Positions 30,654-39,771 of a DNA stretch of 64,000 nt are shown one piece after another. Both the position numbers and the translations under genes were made by a program. Within the stretch, counting starts at the first letter, position 1. Every line of letters begins with the position of its first letter. This DNA comes from Lutimaribacter pacificus (GTDB lineage: Bacteria; Pseudomonadota; Alphaproteobacteria; Rhodobacterales; Rhodobacteraceae): positions 930,001-994,000 of the forward strand of contig NZ_FQZZ01000001.1 in the NCBI RefSeq assembly GCF_900142185.1. The letters run 5' to 3'. The notes below the pieces were generated by a model that was not told the origin of the DNA, did no database searches, and worked only from the letters and a program-made list of their open reading frames with translations.

Positions 30654-31553
30654 CTACACGTCCTCGCTGCCGGCCTTTTTCCAGCGGCGGTGAATCCAGA
30701 ACCACTGGCCCATATGGGCGCGCACCAGCTTTTCCAGCTCGTCATTGACGGCGCGGGTCATGGTTTCGGGGTCGGTATGCGGGATCGGCGCCTCAAGCCG
30801 CACCACGAAATCCAGCCCGTTCGCCTGCCGGATCGAAAAGGTGGGAATCAGCAGCGCGTCGTATTTCAGCGCCAGCTCGGCCGTGACAAGCGAGGTGCGC
30901 GCCGGCTGCCCGAAAAACGGCAGGGCGGGCGCCCCCCCGACATAGAGATCGGTCAGCACGCCCAGAACGCCGCCGCCGCGCAGGTGCTTGACCAGCTGCA
31001 TCATCCCGCGCCGACCCTGTTCGAACATCGGCGTGCCGATCGCGCTGATCGAGCGGACGTAATGGGCGTTGAAATACGGGTTGCGCATCCGGCGATAGAG
31101 CGAGCCGATATTGTGCCCGCGCGCGATCAGCGCCGCGCGCGCGGTGTCGTAATTGCCGAAATGCGCGGTCACCAGGATCACCGGGCGGCCCTGGGCGCGG
31201 GCCTCTTCCAGCGCGGCAAGGCCCGGGCCTTCGATCGGGCAATCCTTGACCCGGTTCACGAAATCGGGGCCCGAATAAATCTCGATCAGGGTGCGTCCGG
31301 CATTGTCGGGCACCGCGCGGACCAGCCGCTCGACCTCGTTCGGGGTCAGGTCGGGCATCACGTGGGCCAGGTTGCGGCGCACGCGCCCGCGCCAGCCCGC
31401 GACCGGCGCGATCACGCGCGAGGCCAGCCAGCCCATCAGCGGCACCCGCCAGCGATAGGGCAGGCTGAGCGCCAGCCCGAAAAAGCTCCGCACCGCGAGG
31501 TTGGTCGCAAAATATCGCAGCCGTGTGGGCAGGGGCAGGTCGGGGGCACTCAT
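30654..31553 (-). CDS. Lysophospholipid/lauroyl acyltransferase (LpxL/HtrB family)
   Basis: 299 residues, N-terminal membrane anchor (~22-45) and the catalytic HX4D motif in VTAHFGNYD. It transfers an acyl chain to lipid A or a related lipid at the inner membrane. The ATG at 31553 overlaps the DMT-transporter stop (ATGA), so the two are coupled. The second-substrate specificity cannot be read here. Confidence 0.85.
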   Translation of the reverse strand: MSAPDLPLPTRLRYFATNLAVRSFFGLALSLPYRWRVPLMGWLASRVIAPVAGWRGRVRRNLAHVMPDLTPNEVERLVRAVPDNAGRTLIEIYSGPDFVNRVKDCPIEGPGLAALEEARAQGRPVILVTAHFGNYDTARAALIARGHNIGSLYRRMRNPYFNAHYVRSISAIGTPMFEQGRRGMMQLVKHLRGGGVLGVLTDLYVGGAPALPFFGQPARTSLVTAELALKYDALLIPTFSIRQANGLDFVVRLEAPIPHTDPETMTRAVNDELEKLVRAHMGQWFWIHRRWKKAGSEDV

Positions 31554-32425
31554 TTCTGTCTGGCAGCCTTGCCGAAGGTTTCGCGGTGCCAGACATAAAG
31601 CCCGGCCCCCACGATCACAAGCGCGCCGAGGATGGTCCAGAGGTCGGGGAACTCGTCGAAGAACAGCATCCCCCAGATCGTCGCGAAGATCAGCCCGGCA
31701 TAGGCAAAGGGCGCCAGCATGCTGGCCTCGCCCAGCCCCAGCGCCTTGATCAGGCACAGCTGCGACAGCGTGCCGAACACCGCGATCATGCCCATCAGCA
31801 TCCAGCCGACCGGCCCCGGGTCCTGCCAGTAGAACGGCACCGCGACGGTAAAGATCACCGCCCCGAACAGCGCGGTATAAAGCAGCGATGTCCACGGGTT
31901 CTCGTTGCGGCCGACAAAGCGCGTGGCGATGTTGTAGGCCGAATAGCTGAGTGCCGCGACAAGCGGCAGGATCGCGTAGGGCGAGAACACCGCGCTGCCG
32001 GGCCGGATGATGATCAGCGCCCCCACCAGCGAGGCCGCGATGCCAAGGGCACGCCGCAACCCGATCTTTTCATTCAGGAAAATTGCCGCGCCCAGGGTGA
32101 TCAGGACCGGGTTGATATCCATGATCGCGGTCGCCTCGGCCAGCCCGATATTGGCCACGCCGAAGAAAAAGAACGTGGTGCCGAACATCAGGAAGATCGA
32201 GCGCGCCAGTTGCAGCCACGGGTATTGCGTGCGCGCGATGGTGTTCAGGCGCGGCGCGACAAGGATCAGCACCATCGTGGCCTGCCCGGCATAGCGCGCC
32301 CAGATCGCCGGCACCGGGCCGGTGTGGCGGGCCAGTTCCTTGGCGGTGGCGTCCATTGCCGAGAAAAAGAAGATGGCGGTGATCATCAGGGCGATGGCCT
32401 GCCCGGTCTGGCCGAGGCGGATCAT
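31550..32425 (-). CDS. DMT-superfamily (EamA) transporter
   Basis: 291 residues from ATG 32425, with about ten membrane helices and two EamA repeats. An ATG at 32461 would add 12 polar residues (MGHDRDNRNGAA), and neither start has a clear ribosome site. It is an inner-membrane exporter or permease of unknown substrate. It is located between fliG and the acyltransferase on the same strand. Confidence 0.8.
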   Translation of the reverse strand: MIRLGQTGQAIALMITAIFFFSAMDATAKELARHTGPVPAIWARYAGQATMVLILVAPRLNTIARTQYPWLQLARSIFLMFGTTFFFFGVANIGLAEATAIMDINPVLITLGAAIFLNEKIGLRRALGIAASLVGALIIIRPGSAVFSPYAILPLVAALSYSAYNIATRFVGRNENPWTSLLYTALFGAVIFTVAVPFYWQDPGPVGWMLMGMIAVFGTLSQLCLIKALGLGEASMLAPFAYAGLIFATIWGMLFFDEFPDLWTILGALVIVGAGLYVWHRETFGKAARQK

Positions 32426-32501
32426 CGCGGCACCGTTTCGGTTATCGCGGTCATGGCCCATGCTTTAAGCGCCGCCGCGCGGGCTGTCCAGCGGGGGCGG
32501 G

Positions 32502-33572
32502 TCATCCCGCGTCGTCGGGCTCCTCGCGGGTCTGCAGCGCGATCTCGCCCGCGCTTTCCAGCGTGCGGATCGCCGCGATCAGCGCGTTCTGCGCCTCTTC
32601 CCCGGGTTTTTCCCTGACCGGGCCGAGTTCGGCCATCTCCTCGCGCAGCCCCTCGGCCATGCGTTTCGAGATGTTGGACAGCACGAATTCCGCCGCGTCC
32701 CGCGCATCGGCGCCGGCATCGGCGGAAAACCGCAGGGCGGTGACGATGGTGGGCTGATCGACCTCGCGCAGGATGCGGGGAATATCGGGCGGCGCGATGC
32801 GGGCGGGGATGTCGGCGAAGACGAAGATGGACTTGCGCACCCGGTCGGCGAAGGCGCTGTCCTCCTCCTCCAGCCCCTGCAGGAGCGCGTCGCGCGTGGC
32901 CGAGGGCGACAGGTTCAGGATCGCGCCCACCCGCCGGTCGGGCGCGTCGGCAAAGGCCCGTTCTGGCACGTCGTCCAGCTGCGTGGCCAGCGACAACCCG
33001 ATGCGATAGACCGCGTCGGGCGTGATCGTGCCGGTCTGCGACACCGCATAGGTCAGGTGCCGGGCACGTTCGCCGGGCAGGGCGCCCAGCAGGTCCGCCG
33101 CGCGGGGCGTGTCGAGCTTGGACAGCACCACCGCCGCGATTTCCGTCGATTCGCGGTCGACGATGTCCAGCAGGGCGGGCAGGTCCAGCGCGCGCAGCCG
33201 GTCCCACGGATCGCCCAGTTGGCGCACCCCGGCCTCGCGCCGCAGGCGGGCGGCGGTCCGTGCGCTGATCCTGCCGTCAAGCTCGCTCAGCGCGCCGGTC
33301 AGGCCGCGCGGAAAGCTCAGTCCGATCTGTTCCAGCTCCTGCGCGAATTCGCCGATCACCTGCGCCAGCGTGGCGCGGTCGACCAGCCGCATCCGGCCGA
33401 TCTGCTGGGTCAGCGCGGCCTGCAGATCCTCGGGCAGGTCGGAAAGGGACAGCGGTGCGCCTTCGTTCAGAAGGAAACGCACCACGATGGCCGCCTTCTG
33501 GCGGCGGGTCAGGCGCGGCGCCTGCGGTTCCGGGGCGCGCGCCGCCTGTGCGATGGGCGTCAGCTGGGTCAT
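32502..33572 (-). CDS. fliG: Flagellar motor switch protein FliG
   Basis: 356 residues. N-terminal basic RLTRRQKAAIVVRFLL matches the FliG start. Armadillo-like middle and C-terminal domains follow, including the EVDQPTIVTAL region and FVLSNISKRMAEGLREEM near 290-320. It couples the rotor to stator torque at the MS-ring. No other flagellar gene is in the window, so it is separated from the main flagellar locus, at least here. AAGGA lies 5 nt before the ATG. Confidence 0.88.
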   Translation of the reverse strand: MTQLTPIAQAARAPEPQAPRLTRRQKAAIVVRFLLNEGAPLSLSDLPEDLQAALTQQIGRMRLVDRATLAQVIGEFAQELEQIGLSFPRGLTGALSELDGRISARTAARLRREAGVRQLGDPWDRLRALDLPALLDIVDRESTEIAAVVLSKLDTPRAADLLGALPGERARHLTYAVSQTGTITPDAVYRIGLSLATQLDDVPERAFADAPDRRVGAILNLSPSATRDALLQGLEEEDSAFADRVRKSIFVFADIPARIAPPDIPRILREVDQPTIVTALRFSADAGADARDAAEFVLSNISKRMAEGLREEMAELGPVREKPGEEAQNALIAAIRTLESAGEIALQTREEPDDAG

Positions 33573-33641
33573 GCCTGTCCTTAACTGGCTGCTGGGGCCA
33601 GTTAACCGCTCAGGCGTAAAGAAACCCTTTCGCGCCGTGGA

Positions 33642-33800
33642 TCAGCTGTTGATCTGGGCGACGCAGGCCTGGCTGTCGGCATCCCAGACGGTGCCTTCGG
33701 CGCAGGACATGGCCTGATGGGTCTTGCCCGCGCACGTGGCCGAGGCCAGTGCCGGCACCGTGATCAGGGCCAGCGCGGCAAGTGTGGTCTTGATCTTCAT
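33642..33800 (-). CDS. Small secreted Cys-containing protein (52 aa)
   Basis: Signal peptide ~1-21 (MKIKTTLAALALITVPALASA), then a 31-residue mature part with Cys23, Cys33 and Cys46 in the pattern MSCAEGTVWD...ACV, reminiscent of chitin-binding/peritrophin-like small domains. AGGAGAGAACCG stands before the ATG and a TTGACC/TACTCT promoter further upstream. Mature function unknown. Confidence 0.75.
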   Translation of the reverse strand: MKIKTTLAALALITVPALASATCAGKTHQAMSCAEGTVWDADSQACVAQINS

Positions 33801-33834
33801 CGGTTCTCTCCTGTTGGCATTTGCAACGGGGAAG

Positions 33835-33862
33835 AGAGTAGCACGGCTTGACCCAAGGTCAA
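33835..33862 (-). promoter_or_regulatory. Sigma-70-type promoter of the 52-aa secreted protein
   Basis: On the minus strand: TTGACC (33862-33857), 16-nt spacer, TACTCT (33840-33835), about 35 nt before the ATG. The -35 box is half of a palindrome TTGACC-TTG-GGTCAA, which may be an operator. Confidence 0.5.
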
Positions 33863-33970
33863 AACGCCGAGTGGCGGGCGGGCACGGGTGGTGTGGGGGA
33901 TGCCCGGTAAATCGGCATGTGTCGAAGTTGCGACCAATGTCCTGACCGGGGCCGTTTTTGAGGGCAGGGT

Positions 33971-34138
33971 GACAGAGGGCAGCGCACGGCCGCGGTCGGG
34001 CGACCTGACGGTTGTGGCTGGCATTTTATGGTGCAGCCACTTCCTACCTCAGATCGTGGCATTGGCGGCAGCCAATCGCCCGGCCGGGGGGCGGCCGTGC
34101 GATGCCCGGGCCGCTTCGCGGCTGTTCCGGGCAGGGTA
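33971..34138 (+). repeat. Repeat family I, full copy A (~168 bp)
   Basis: Begins ACAGAGGGCAGCGCACGGCCGCGG and ends GGCTGTTCCGGGCAGGGTA. Left hairpin (GCGCACGGCCGCGGTCGGGCGA) and right hairpin (ATCGCCCGGCC...GGCCGTGCGAT) are inverted versions of each other around a ~75-bp core (CCACTTCCTACCTCAGAT). A second right-side stem is CCCGGGCCGC...GCGG...CCGGG. It lies 61 nt after the purB stop and fills most of the 33801-34199 gap. Confidence 0.8.
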
Positions 34139-34199
34139 CGACGTTCAAACGACCGCCGCACCACCCCCGACACCCCGTCGGGCGCGCGTCACCGGTCGC

Positions 34200-35507
34200 T
34201 CAGCACTCGCCGAAGACGCGGGTAAAGATCGTGTCCACATGCTTGGTGTGATAGCCGAGGTCGAATTTCTCCTCGATCGCGGCGGGGCTCAGCGCGGCGG
34301 TCACCTCGGCATCGCCCAGAAGCTCGGTCTTGAAATCCTTGCCTTCCTCCCAGACCTTCATCGCGTTGCGCTGGACCAGGCGATAGGCATCCTCGCGGCT
34401 CACACCGGCCTGCGTCAGTGCCAGCAGAACCCGCTGGCTCATCACCAGGCCGCGGAACTTGTTCATGTTGGCCAGCATGTTGTCGGGATAGATCACCAGC
34501 TTGTCCACCACCTGCGTCAGCCGGTTCAGCGCGAAATCCAGCGTCACGGTGGTGTCGGGGCCGATGCCGCGCTCGACCGAGGAATGCGAGATGTCGCGCT
34601 CGTGCCAGAGCGCCACGTTCTCCATCGCCGGGATCACCGACATGCGCACCAGCCGGGCCAGCCCGGTCAGGTTCTCGGTCAGCACCGGGTTGCGCTTGTG
34701 CGGCATCGCCGAGGAGCCCTTTTGCCCCTTCGAAAAGAATTCTTCGGCCTCCAGCACCTCGGTGCGCTGCATGTGGCGGATCTCGATGGCGACATTCTCG
34801 ATGCTGCTGGCGATCACCCCCAGCGTGGCAAAGAACATCGCGTGGCGGTCGCGCGGGATCACCTGTGTGCTGATCGGTTCGGGCTTGAGCCCCATCATCG
34901 AACAGACATGCGCCTCGACCTGGGGGTCGATATTGGCGAATGTGCCCACCGCGCCCGAAATCGCGCCGGTGGCGATTTCTTCGCGCGCCAGCTGCAGGCG
35001 CAGGCGGTTGCGGTCCATCTCGGCGTAGAAGCGGGCAAAGGTCAGGCCCATCGTGGTGGGTTCGGCGTGGATGCCGTGGCTGCGCCCGATCCGCACGGTC
35101 ATCTTGTGCTCGAACGCGCGGCGCTTCAGCGCGTCCAGCAGGTTGTCCATGTCCGACAGCAGGATGTCGGCGGCGCGGGTAAGCTGGATGTTGAAGGTGG
35201 TGTCCAGCACGTCGGAGCTGGTCATGCCCTGGTGGACGAAACGCGCCTCGTCGCTGCCCACATGCTCGGCCAGATGCGTCAGGAACGCGATCACGTCATG
35301 CCGGGTCACCGCCTCGATCTCGTCGATGCGGGCCACGTCGAATTCCACGTCCTTCGCCTTCCACACCGCTTCGGCGTTTTCCTTGGGGATCACGCCCAGC
35401 TCGGCCATCGCGTCGCAGGCATGGGCCTCGATCTCGTACCAGATGCGGAACTTGGTGGCAGGTTCCCAGATGGCGGTCATGTCGGGGCGGGAATAGCGGG
35501 GGATCAT
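34200..35507 (-). CDS. purB: Adenylosuccinate lyase
   Basis: 435 residues. It has the fumarase/aspartase superfamily signature GSSAMPHKRNP and the TSSDVLDT motif. It cleaves SAICAR to AICAR and adenylosuccinate to AMP in purine synthesis. ATG 35507 gives the standard MIPRYSRPDMTAIW N-terminus. A family I repeat sits directly downstream. Confidence 0.97.
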   Translation of the reverse strand: MIPRYSRPDMTAIWEPATKFRIWYEIEAHACDAMAELGVIPKENAEAVWKAKDVEFDVARIDEIEAVTRHDVIAFLTHLAEHVGSDEARFVHQGMTSSDVLDTTFNIQLTRAADILLSDMDNLLDALKRRAFEHKMTVRIGRSHGIHAEPTTMGLTFARFYAEMDRNRLRLQLAREEIATGAISGAVGTFANIDPQVEAHVCSMMGLKPEPISTQVIPRDRHAMFFATLGVIASSIENVAIEIRHMQRTEVLEAEEFFSKGQKGSSAMPHKRNPVLTENLTGLARLVRMSVIPAMENVALWHERDISHSSVERGIGPDTTVTLDFALNRLTQVVDKLVIYPDNMLANMNKFRGLVMSQRVLLALTQAGVSREDAYRLVQRNAMKVWEEGKDFKTELLGDAEVTAALSPAAIEEKFDLGYHTKHVDTIFTRVFGEC

Positions 35508-35617
35508 GGCGGCAGCCTTTTTCGTTGCTCGTTGCGTGCGCCCGCCTCATACCGTTCGTGCCCGGCAGGGGCAAGGCGGCAGGGCGCGTGCCCGCGGATT
35601 GACGCGGGGCCGGGCGG

Positions 35618-36829
35618 TCAGGCCAGGCCGGTTTCGATCCGCGCGCCGCGTTCCAGCGTGCGGTGGACCGGGCAGCGGTCGGCGATCTCCAGCAGGCGGG
35701 CGCGCTGGTCGTCGTCCAGGTCGCCCTCGATCGTGATCCGGCGGGTAAAGAGGTCGATCTTGTCGTTGCCCTGCGCGCCGGCATCCTGCGCATGCACCTT
35801 GTCGTGGCTGACATCGACCGAGACATGCGCCAGCGGCCAGCCCTTGCGCCGCGCATACATGCGGATCGTCATCGAGGTGCAGGCCCCCAGCCCCGCCGCC
35901 AGGAACCCGTAGGGCGACATGCCGCGATTGGTGCCGCCATAGGCGACAGGCTCGTCCGCAACCGCGTGGTGATGGGGCCCGTCCTGAACGTCCTGCAGGA
36001 ACCCGGCGGGATCGGCCTCGGACACGCGCACGATGCCCTCGGGCGCACCGGGCGGCGGGGCGGGTGGGGTCAGCTTCAGATACCGCCCGGCCCATGCCGC
36101 GATGACCTCGGCGGCGTATTCCGCATCGGCGGGTTTCGAGATCAGGTGGTCCGCATCGTCCAGCGTGACGAAGCTCTTGGGATGTTTCTTGGCCCGGAAA
36201 ATCCGGGTGGCGTTGCCGATGCCCACCACCGCGTCGCGCGGTGCGTGCATCACCAGCAGCGCGGCCCGCATCTGTCCAAGCGACTCGTCCAGCCTTGCGC
36301 CGTCGATATCGTTTATGAAGGCCTCGCCGATCGAGAAACGGCGCCCGCCCAGGTCCACCTCGGCCCGTCCCTGCGCGCGGATGTCGGGCAGGGCATCGTC
36401 GAAATGGCGCAGCACGTGGCCGGGCGAATGCGGCGCGCCGATGGTGGCGACCGCGCGCGCGCCGGCGATGCGGGGCGCCGCCCGGATCACCGCCGCGCCG
36501 CCCAGGCTGTGCCCGATCAGAAGCGCCGGCGCCATGCCGCGCCGGGACAGGTAGTCCGCCGCCTTTTCGATATCCTCCACGTTGGAGCTGAACGAGGTGT
36601 TGGAAAACTCTCCGCCGCTGTGGCCGAGCCCGGTGAAATCGAACCGCAGCACCGCGATCCCCATCGCCGCCAGCCGCGAGCTGATCCGGCGGGCGGCGGG
36701 GATATCCTTGCCACAGGTAAAGCAATGGGCAAACACCGCCGTTGCCAGGTGCGGCCCGTCCGGCAGGTCGAGCCGGGCGGCCAGGTTGTGACCGTCATGG
36801 CCGGGAAAGCTGATCCGTTCGCTGGGCAT
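35618..36829 (-). CDS. Bifunctional alpha/beta hydrolase + OsmC-family protein
   Basis: 403 residues. Residues ~1-255 form an alpha/beta hydrolase (nucleophile elbow GHSLGG; Asp/His candidates in HAPRDAVV and DDADHL). Residues ~265-403 form an OsmC-like domain with the redox Cys in LGACTSMTIRMY and in DRCPVHRTL. OsmC proteins reduce organic peroxides. The two-domain fusion is a known arrangement. GAAAGG abuts the first ATG (36835) but is ideally spaced for the second (36829), so the latter is chosen. Confidence 0.85.
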   Translation of the reverse strand: MPSERISFPGHDGHNLAARLDLPDGPHLATAVFAHCFTCGKDIPAARRISSRLAAMGIAVLRFDFTGLGHSGGEFSNTSFSSNVEDIEKAADYLSRRGMAPALLIGHSLGGAAVIRAAPRIAGARAVATIGAPHSPGHVLRHFDDALPDIRAQGRAEVDLGGRRFSIGEAFINDIDGARLDESLGQMRAALLVMHAPRDAVVGIGNATRIFRAKKHPKSFVTLDDADHLISKPADAEYAAEVIAAWAGRYLKLTPPAPPPGAPEGIVRVSEADPAGFLQDVQDGPHHHAVADEPVAYGGTNRGMSPYGFLAAGLGACTSMTIRMYARRKGWPLAHVSVDVSHDKVHAQDAGAQGNDKIDLFTRRITIEGDLDDDQRARLLEIADRCPVHRTLERGARIETGLA

Positions 36830-36933
36830 GGGCATCCTTTCGCTGGCAGTCGGAAAAAGGGTGCGGGTTGCGCCGCCGGGGTGCAACCCCTTCGGCGCCC
36901 GCGTCACGGGATGGTGAGGGGCGGGCGCCGCCC

Positions 36934-38274
36934 TCAGCCGCCCATCAGCGCGGTGTCGAACGGGTATGCCGTCAGGTTCTCGAAACCGTCCTCGGTGATC
37001 AGCACCTGGTCTTCCAGCTTGATCGAGAAATCGCCGCCGACCTCGCCCACCAGCGCCTCGACGCACAGCACCATGCCCGGCTCCAGCGCGTAATCGAAAC
37101 TGCCCGGCACCGCGTGGTCGGGATAGGCGACCAGCGGCCACTCGTCGCACAGGCCGACGCCATGCATCAGGCAGCCGTATTTCTGCGCCTGGTATTTCTC
37201 GTGCAGCACATGGGTATTGGCCGAAAGCTCGGGGATGGTGACGCCGGGTTTCAGCATCTCCATGTTGGTCATGATATGGTCGTGCGCGTGCTGCATCGCC
37301 GCGATCATGTCGGGGCGCGGCGGGCGGTCGCCGATCCACCATGTCCGGCTGATATCGGTGCAGATGCCGTAGCTGCCCACAAGGTCGGTGTCGAAGGCCA
37401 CGATCTCGTTCATCTGCACGATGCGCGGGCCGCATTCCTGGAACCACGGATTCGTGCGCGGCCCCGATGTCAGCAGGCGGGTTTCGATCCATTCGCCGCC
37501 CCGGCGGATGTTTTCGGCGTGCAGCACGGCCCAGATATCATCCTCGCTGACGGTGCCGGTGGGCACGTTTTCGCGCGCGAATTTTTCCATCTCGGCGCAG
37601 GCGGCCTCGCATGCGTGGATCGAACAGCGCATCGCCCTGATCTCGTCGGGCCCCTTGACCGAGCGGGCCTTTTCGGTGACCTCCTCGCCCTCCATCACCG
37701 CGAATCCCTGCGCCTCGAGCGCGCGCAGCCCGTGCAGCATGACCTTGTCCACCGCCAGCCGCATGTTGCCCGGCGCGTGGTCGGCCAGCAAGTGCCGCAC
37801 TTCGTTGGAAAACACGTCCGCCGCCACGTCCACCTTGTCGCCCCGGTCGAAATAGAACAGGTCCGCGCCGGACCGCGCCTCGCGCACCAGCGGGTTGAAT
37901 TCGCTCAGGAAAGGCGAATTCTTGTAGTCCCAGATCACCATGTAGCCATCGGCGCACAGCAGCACCGCGCGAAACGGGTTGTGGGTGTTCCAAAGCTGCA
38001 TGTTGGTCGAGTCGGTGGCGTAGCGGATGTTCAGCGGGTCGAACATCAAAAGCCCCGCATAGTCGCGCTCGGCCACGTGCCGCGTCAGCCGGTCCCAGCG
38101 ATAGCGGCGCATCGCCTGAAGGTCGGGCAGCTCCAGCCCCGCCGCCGCCCATTCGCCAAAGGCCAGCCGCGTCGGGCCGATCTCCACCCGGTCGGCATCG
38201 TTGGGGGTGTTGTCGCCCAGCCGCGCGCCGCGGGTCGGGTCGATCTTGCGGGTGTCGCTGTAATGCAGGGTCAT
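36934..38274 (-). CDS. dddP: Dimethylsulfoniopropionate lyase DddP (M24 peptidase fold)
   Basis: 446 residues. DddP cleaves DMSP to dimethyl sulfide and acrylate in the cytoplasm. All six metal ligands known for Roseobacter DddP are at their expected positions: D295, D297, D307, H371, E406, E421 (FDTDLVGSYGICTDISRTWW, MHGVGLCDEWP, CVEALVG, LEDQVLIT). The N-terminus (RKIDPTRGARLGDNTPNDADR) is DddP-specific and unlike generic Xaa-Pro peptidases. It is divergent from a glycerophosphodiesterase; no dddA/acuK acrylate genes are in view. Confidence 0.93.
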   Translation of the reverse strand: MTLHYSDTRKIDPTRGARLGDNTPNDADRVEIGPTRLAFGEWAAAGLELPDLQAMRRYRWDRLTRHVAERDYAGLLMFDPLNIRYATDSTNMQLWNTHNPFRAVLLCADGYMVIWDYKNSPFLSEFNPLVREARSGADLFYFDRGDKVDVAADVFSNEVRHLLADHAPGNMRLAVDKVMLHGLRALEAQGFAVMEGEEVTEKARSVKGPDEIRAMRCSIHACEAACAEMEKFARENVPTGTVSEDDIWAVLHAENIRRGGEWIETRLLTSGPRTNPWFQECGPRIVQMNEIVAFDTDLVGSYGICTDISRTWWIGDRPPRPDMIAAMQHAHDHIMTNMEMLKPGVTIPELSANTHVLHEKYQAQKYGCLMHGVGLCDEWPLVAYPDHAVPGSFDYALEPGMVLCVEALVGEVGGDFSIKLEDQVLITEDGFENLTAYPFDTALMGG

Positions 38275-38363
38275 CGCCGGTCCTCCGCCCTTGGGGCAGG
38301 GTGGCGCCGGTCGCGGGCCCGCGTCTTATCCCTTTGCGACCTGTCCGCAGGTCGCTTTCGGGC

Positions 38364-38381
38364 CTGTCGCGGAACTGTTGC
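38364..38381 (+). promoter_or_regulatory. Pho-box-like direct repeat upstream of glycerophosphodiesterase
   Basis: CTGTCGC-GGAA-CTGTTGC has the 7-4-7 spacing of PhoB sites (CTGTCAT-N4-CTGTCAT), each half 5/7 matched. It lies 92 nt before the phosphodiesterase start and 90 nt before dddP on the other strand. GlpQ-type enzymes are often in the Pho regulon. The match is imperfect. Confidence 0.35.
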
Positions 38382-38472
38382 GGAACCTTCACGCGGCTGT
38401 CGCGCAGGGTTCACCGGCCTGTTGCCTGCGCTTGGGATCGCTTCGTCATTCGAATCCAACTGGAGAGTCCTG

Positions 38473-39681
38473 ATGACGAGCAAACCGCTTCTGGCCCTGT
38501 GCCTTGCTTCCACCGCCCTTGCCGGGGCCGCCCTGGCCGAGGGCATCGGCTATGGTCCGCGCCCGGCCTACCTGATCGACCGCATGGAAGACGGGCCGTT
38601 GAAAACCAAACTGGCCTCGTGCCTGGGCCAGACCCCCAGCCGCAGCATGTTCTCGATCGGCCACCGTGGCGCGCCGCTGATGTTCCCCGAACATACCGCG
38701 GAATCGAACCGCGCCGCCGCGCGCATGGGGGCGGGCATCCTGGAATGCGACGTGACCTTTACCAAGGATCACGAACTGGTCTGCCGTCACGCGCAGAACG
38801 ACCTGCACACCACCACCGACATTCTGGGCAGCGATCTGGCCGACACCTGCGTTGCGCCCTTCGCCCCCGCCAATGGCGACACACCCGCCACCGCCGAATG
38901 CCGGACCTCGGAAATCACGCTGGCCGAATTCCGCGGCCTGACCGGCAAGATGGATGCCGCCGACAAGGCCGCGACCACGCCCGAGGGCTATATGAACGGC
39001 ACCGCCAACTGGCGCACCGACCTCTATTCCGTGCAGGGCGGCACGCTGATGACCCACGCCGAATCCATCGCGCTGTTCAGGTCGCTGGGCGCGAAATTCA
39101 CCCCCGAACTGAAAAGCCCCTCGGTCGAGATGCCGCATGACGGCTTCACGCAGCAGGATTACGCGCAAAAGCTGATCGACGAATACAAGGCAGCCGGCAT
39201 TCCCGCCTCGGACGTGTGGCCGCAGTCGTTCAACCTCGACGACGTGCTTTACTGGATCGAGGCCGAGCCCGAGTTCGGCAAGCAGGCGGTCTTTCTGGTC
39301 GAATGGCATGACGGGTTCGACGAACAGAACCCCGAGACCTGGCAGCAGGATTTCGCCGCGCTCAAGGAACAGGGCGTGAATTACCTTGCGCCCTCGCTCA
39401 ACATGCTGGTGACGCCGAAGGACGGCGATTATGCCGCCTCGGACTACGCCAGGGCCGCGCGCGAGGCCGGGCTGACGCTGATCGCCTGGACGCTGGAACG
39501 CTCGGGCCCGCTCGGGTCGGGTGGCGGCTGGTATTTCCAGTCGGTTGCCGAGGTCACCGACACTGACGGCGATTACTTCAACGTCCTGCGCGCCCTGCAC
39601 GAAGATGCCGGCGTGGCCGGCGTGTTCAGCGACTGGCCCGCGACCGTGACCTATTACGCCAACTGCATGGGGATCGACTGA
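38473..39681 (+). CDS. Periplasmic glycerophosphodiester phosphodiesterase (GlpQ-like)
   Basis: 402 residues. Signal peptide ~1-22 (ending ALAE). The catalytic GDPD motif has IGHRGAPLMFPEHTAES, then ECDVTFTKDHELVCRHA; the C-terminal WTLERSG and DWPATVTYY regions are also typical. It hydrolyses deacylated phospholipids in the periplasm to glycerol-3-phosphate and alcohol. GGAGAG precedes ATG 38473. A Pho-box-like repeat lies upstream. Confidence 0.9.
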   Translation: MTSKPLLALCLASTALAGAALAEGIGYGPRPAYLIDRMEDGPLKTKLASCLGQTPSRSMFSIGHRGAPLMFPEHTAESNRAAARMGAGILECDVTFTKDHELVCRHAQNDLHTTTDILGSDLADTCVAPFAPANGDTPATAECRTSEITLAEFRGLTGKMDAADKAATTPEGYMNGTANWRTDLYSVQGGTLMTHAESIALFRSLGAKFTPELKSPSVEMPHDGFTQQDYAQKLIDEYKAAGIPASDVWPQSFNLDDVLYWIEAEPEFGKQAVFLVEWHDGFDEQNPETWQQDFAALKEQGVNYLAPSLNMLVTPKDGDYAASDYARAAREAGLTLIAWTLERSGPLGSGGGWYFQSVAEVTDTDGDYFNVLRALHEDAGVAGVFSDWPATVTYYANCMGID

Positions 39682-39771
39682 TCCCGCAGGTGGGGGGCGC
39701 GCGCCGCGCGTCCCCTGCCGTTTCGCACCGGGGCGGCTTTTCCTTTGCCCGGTCCGGCGCTAAGCAGGGGC

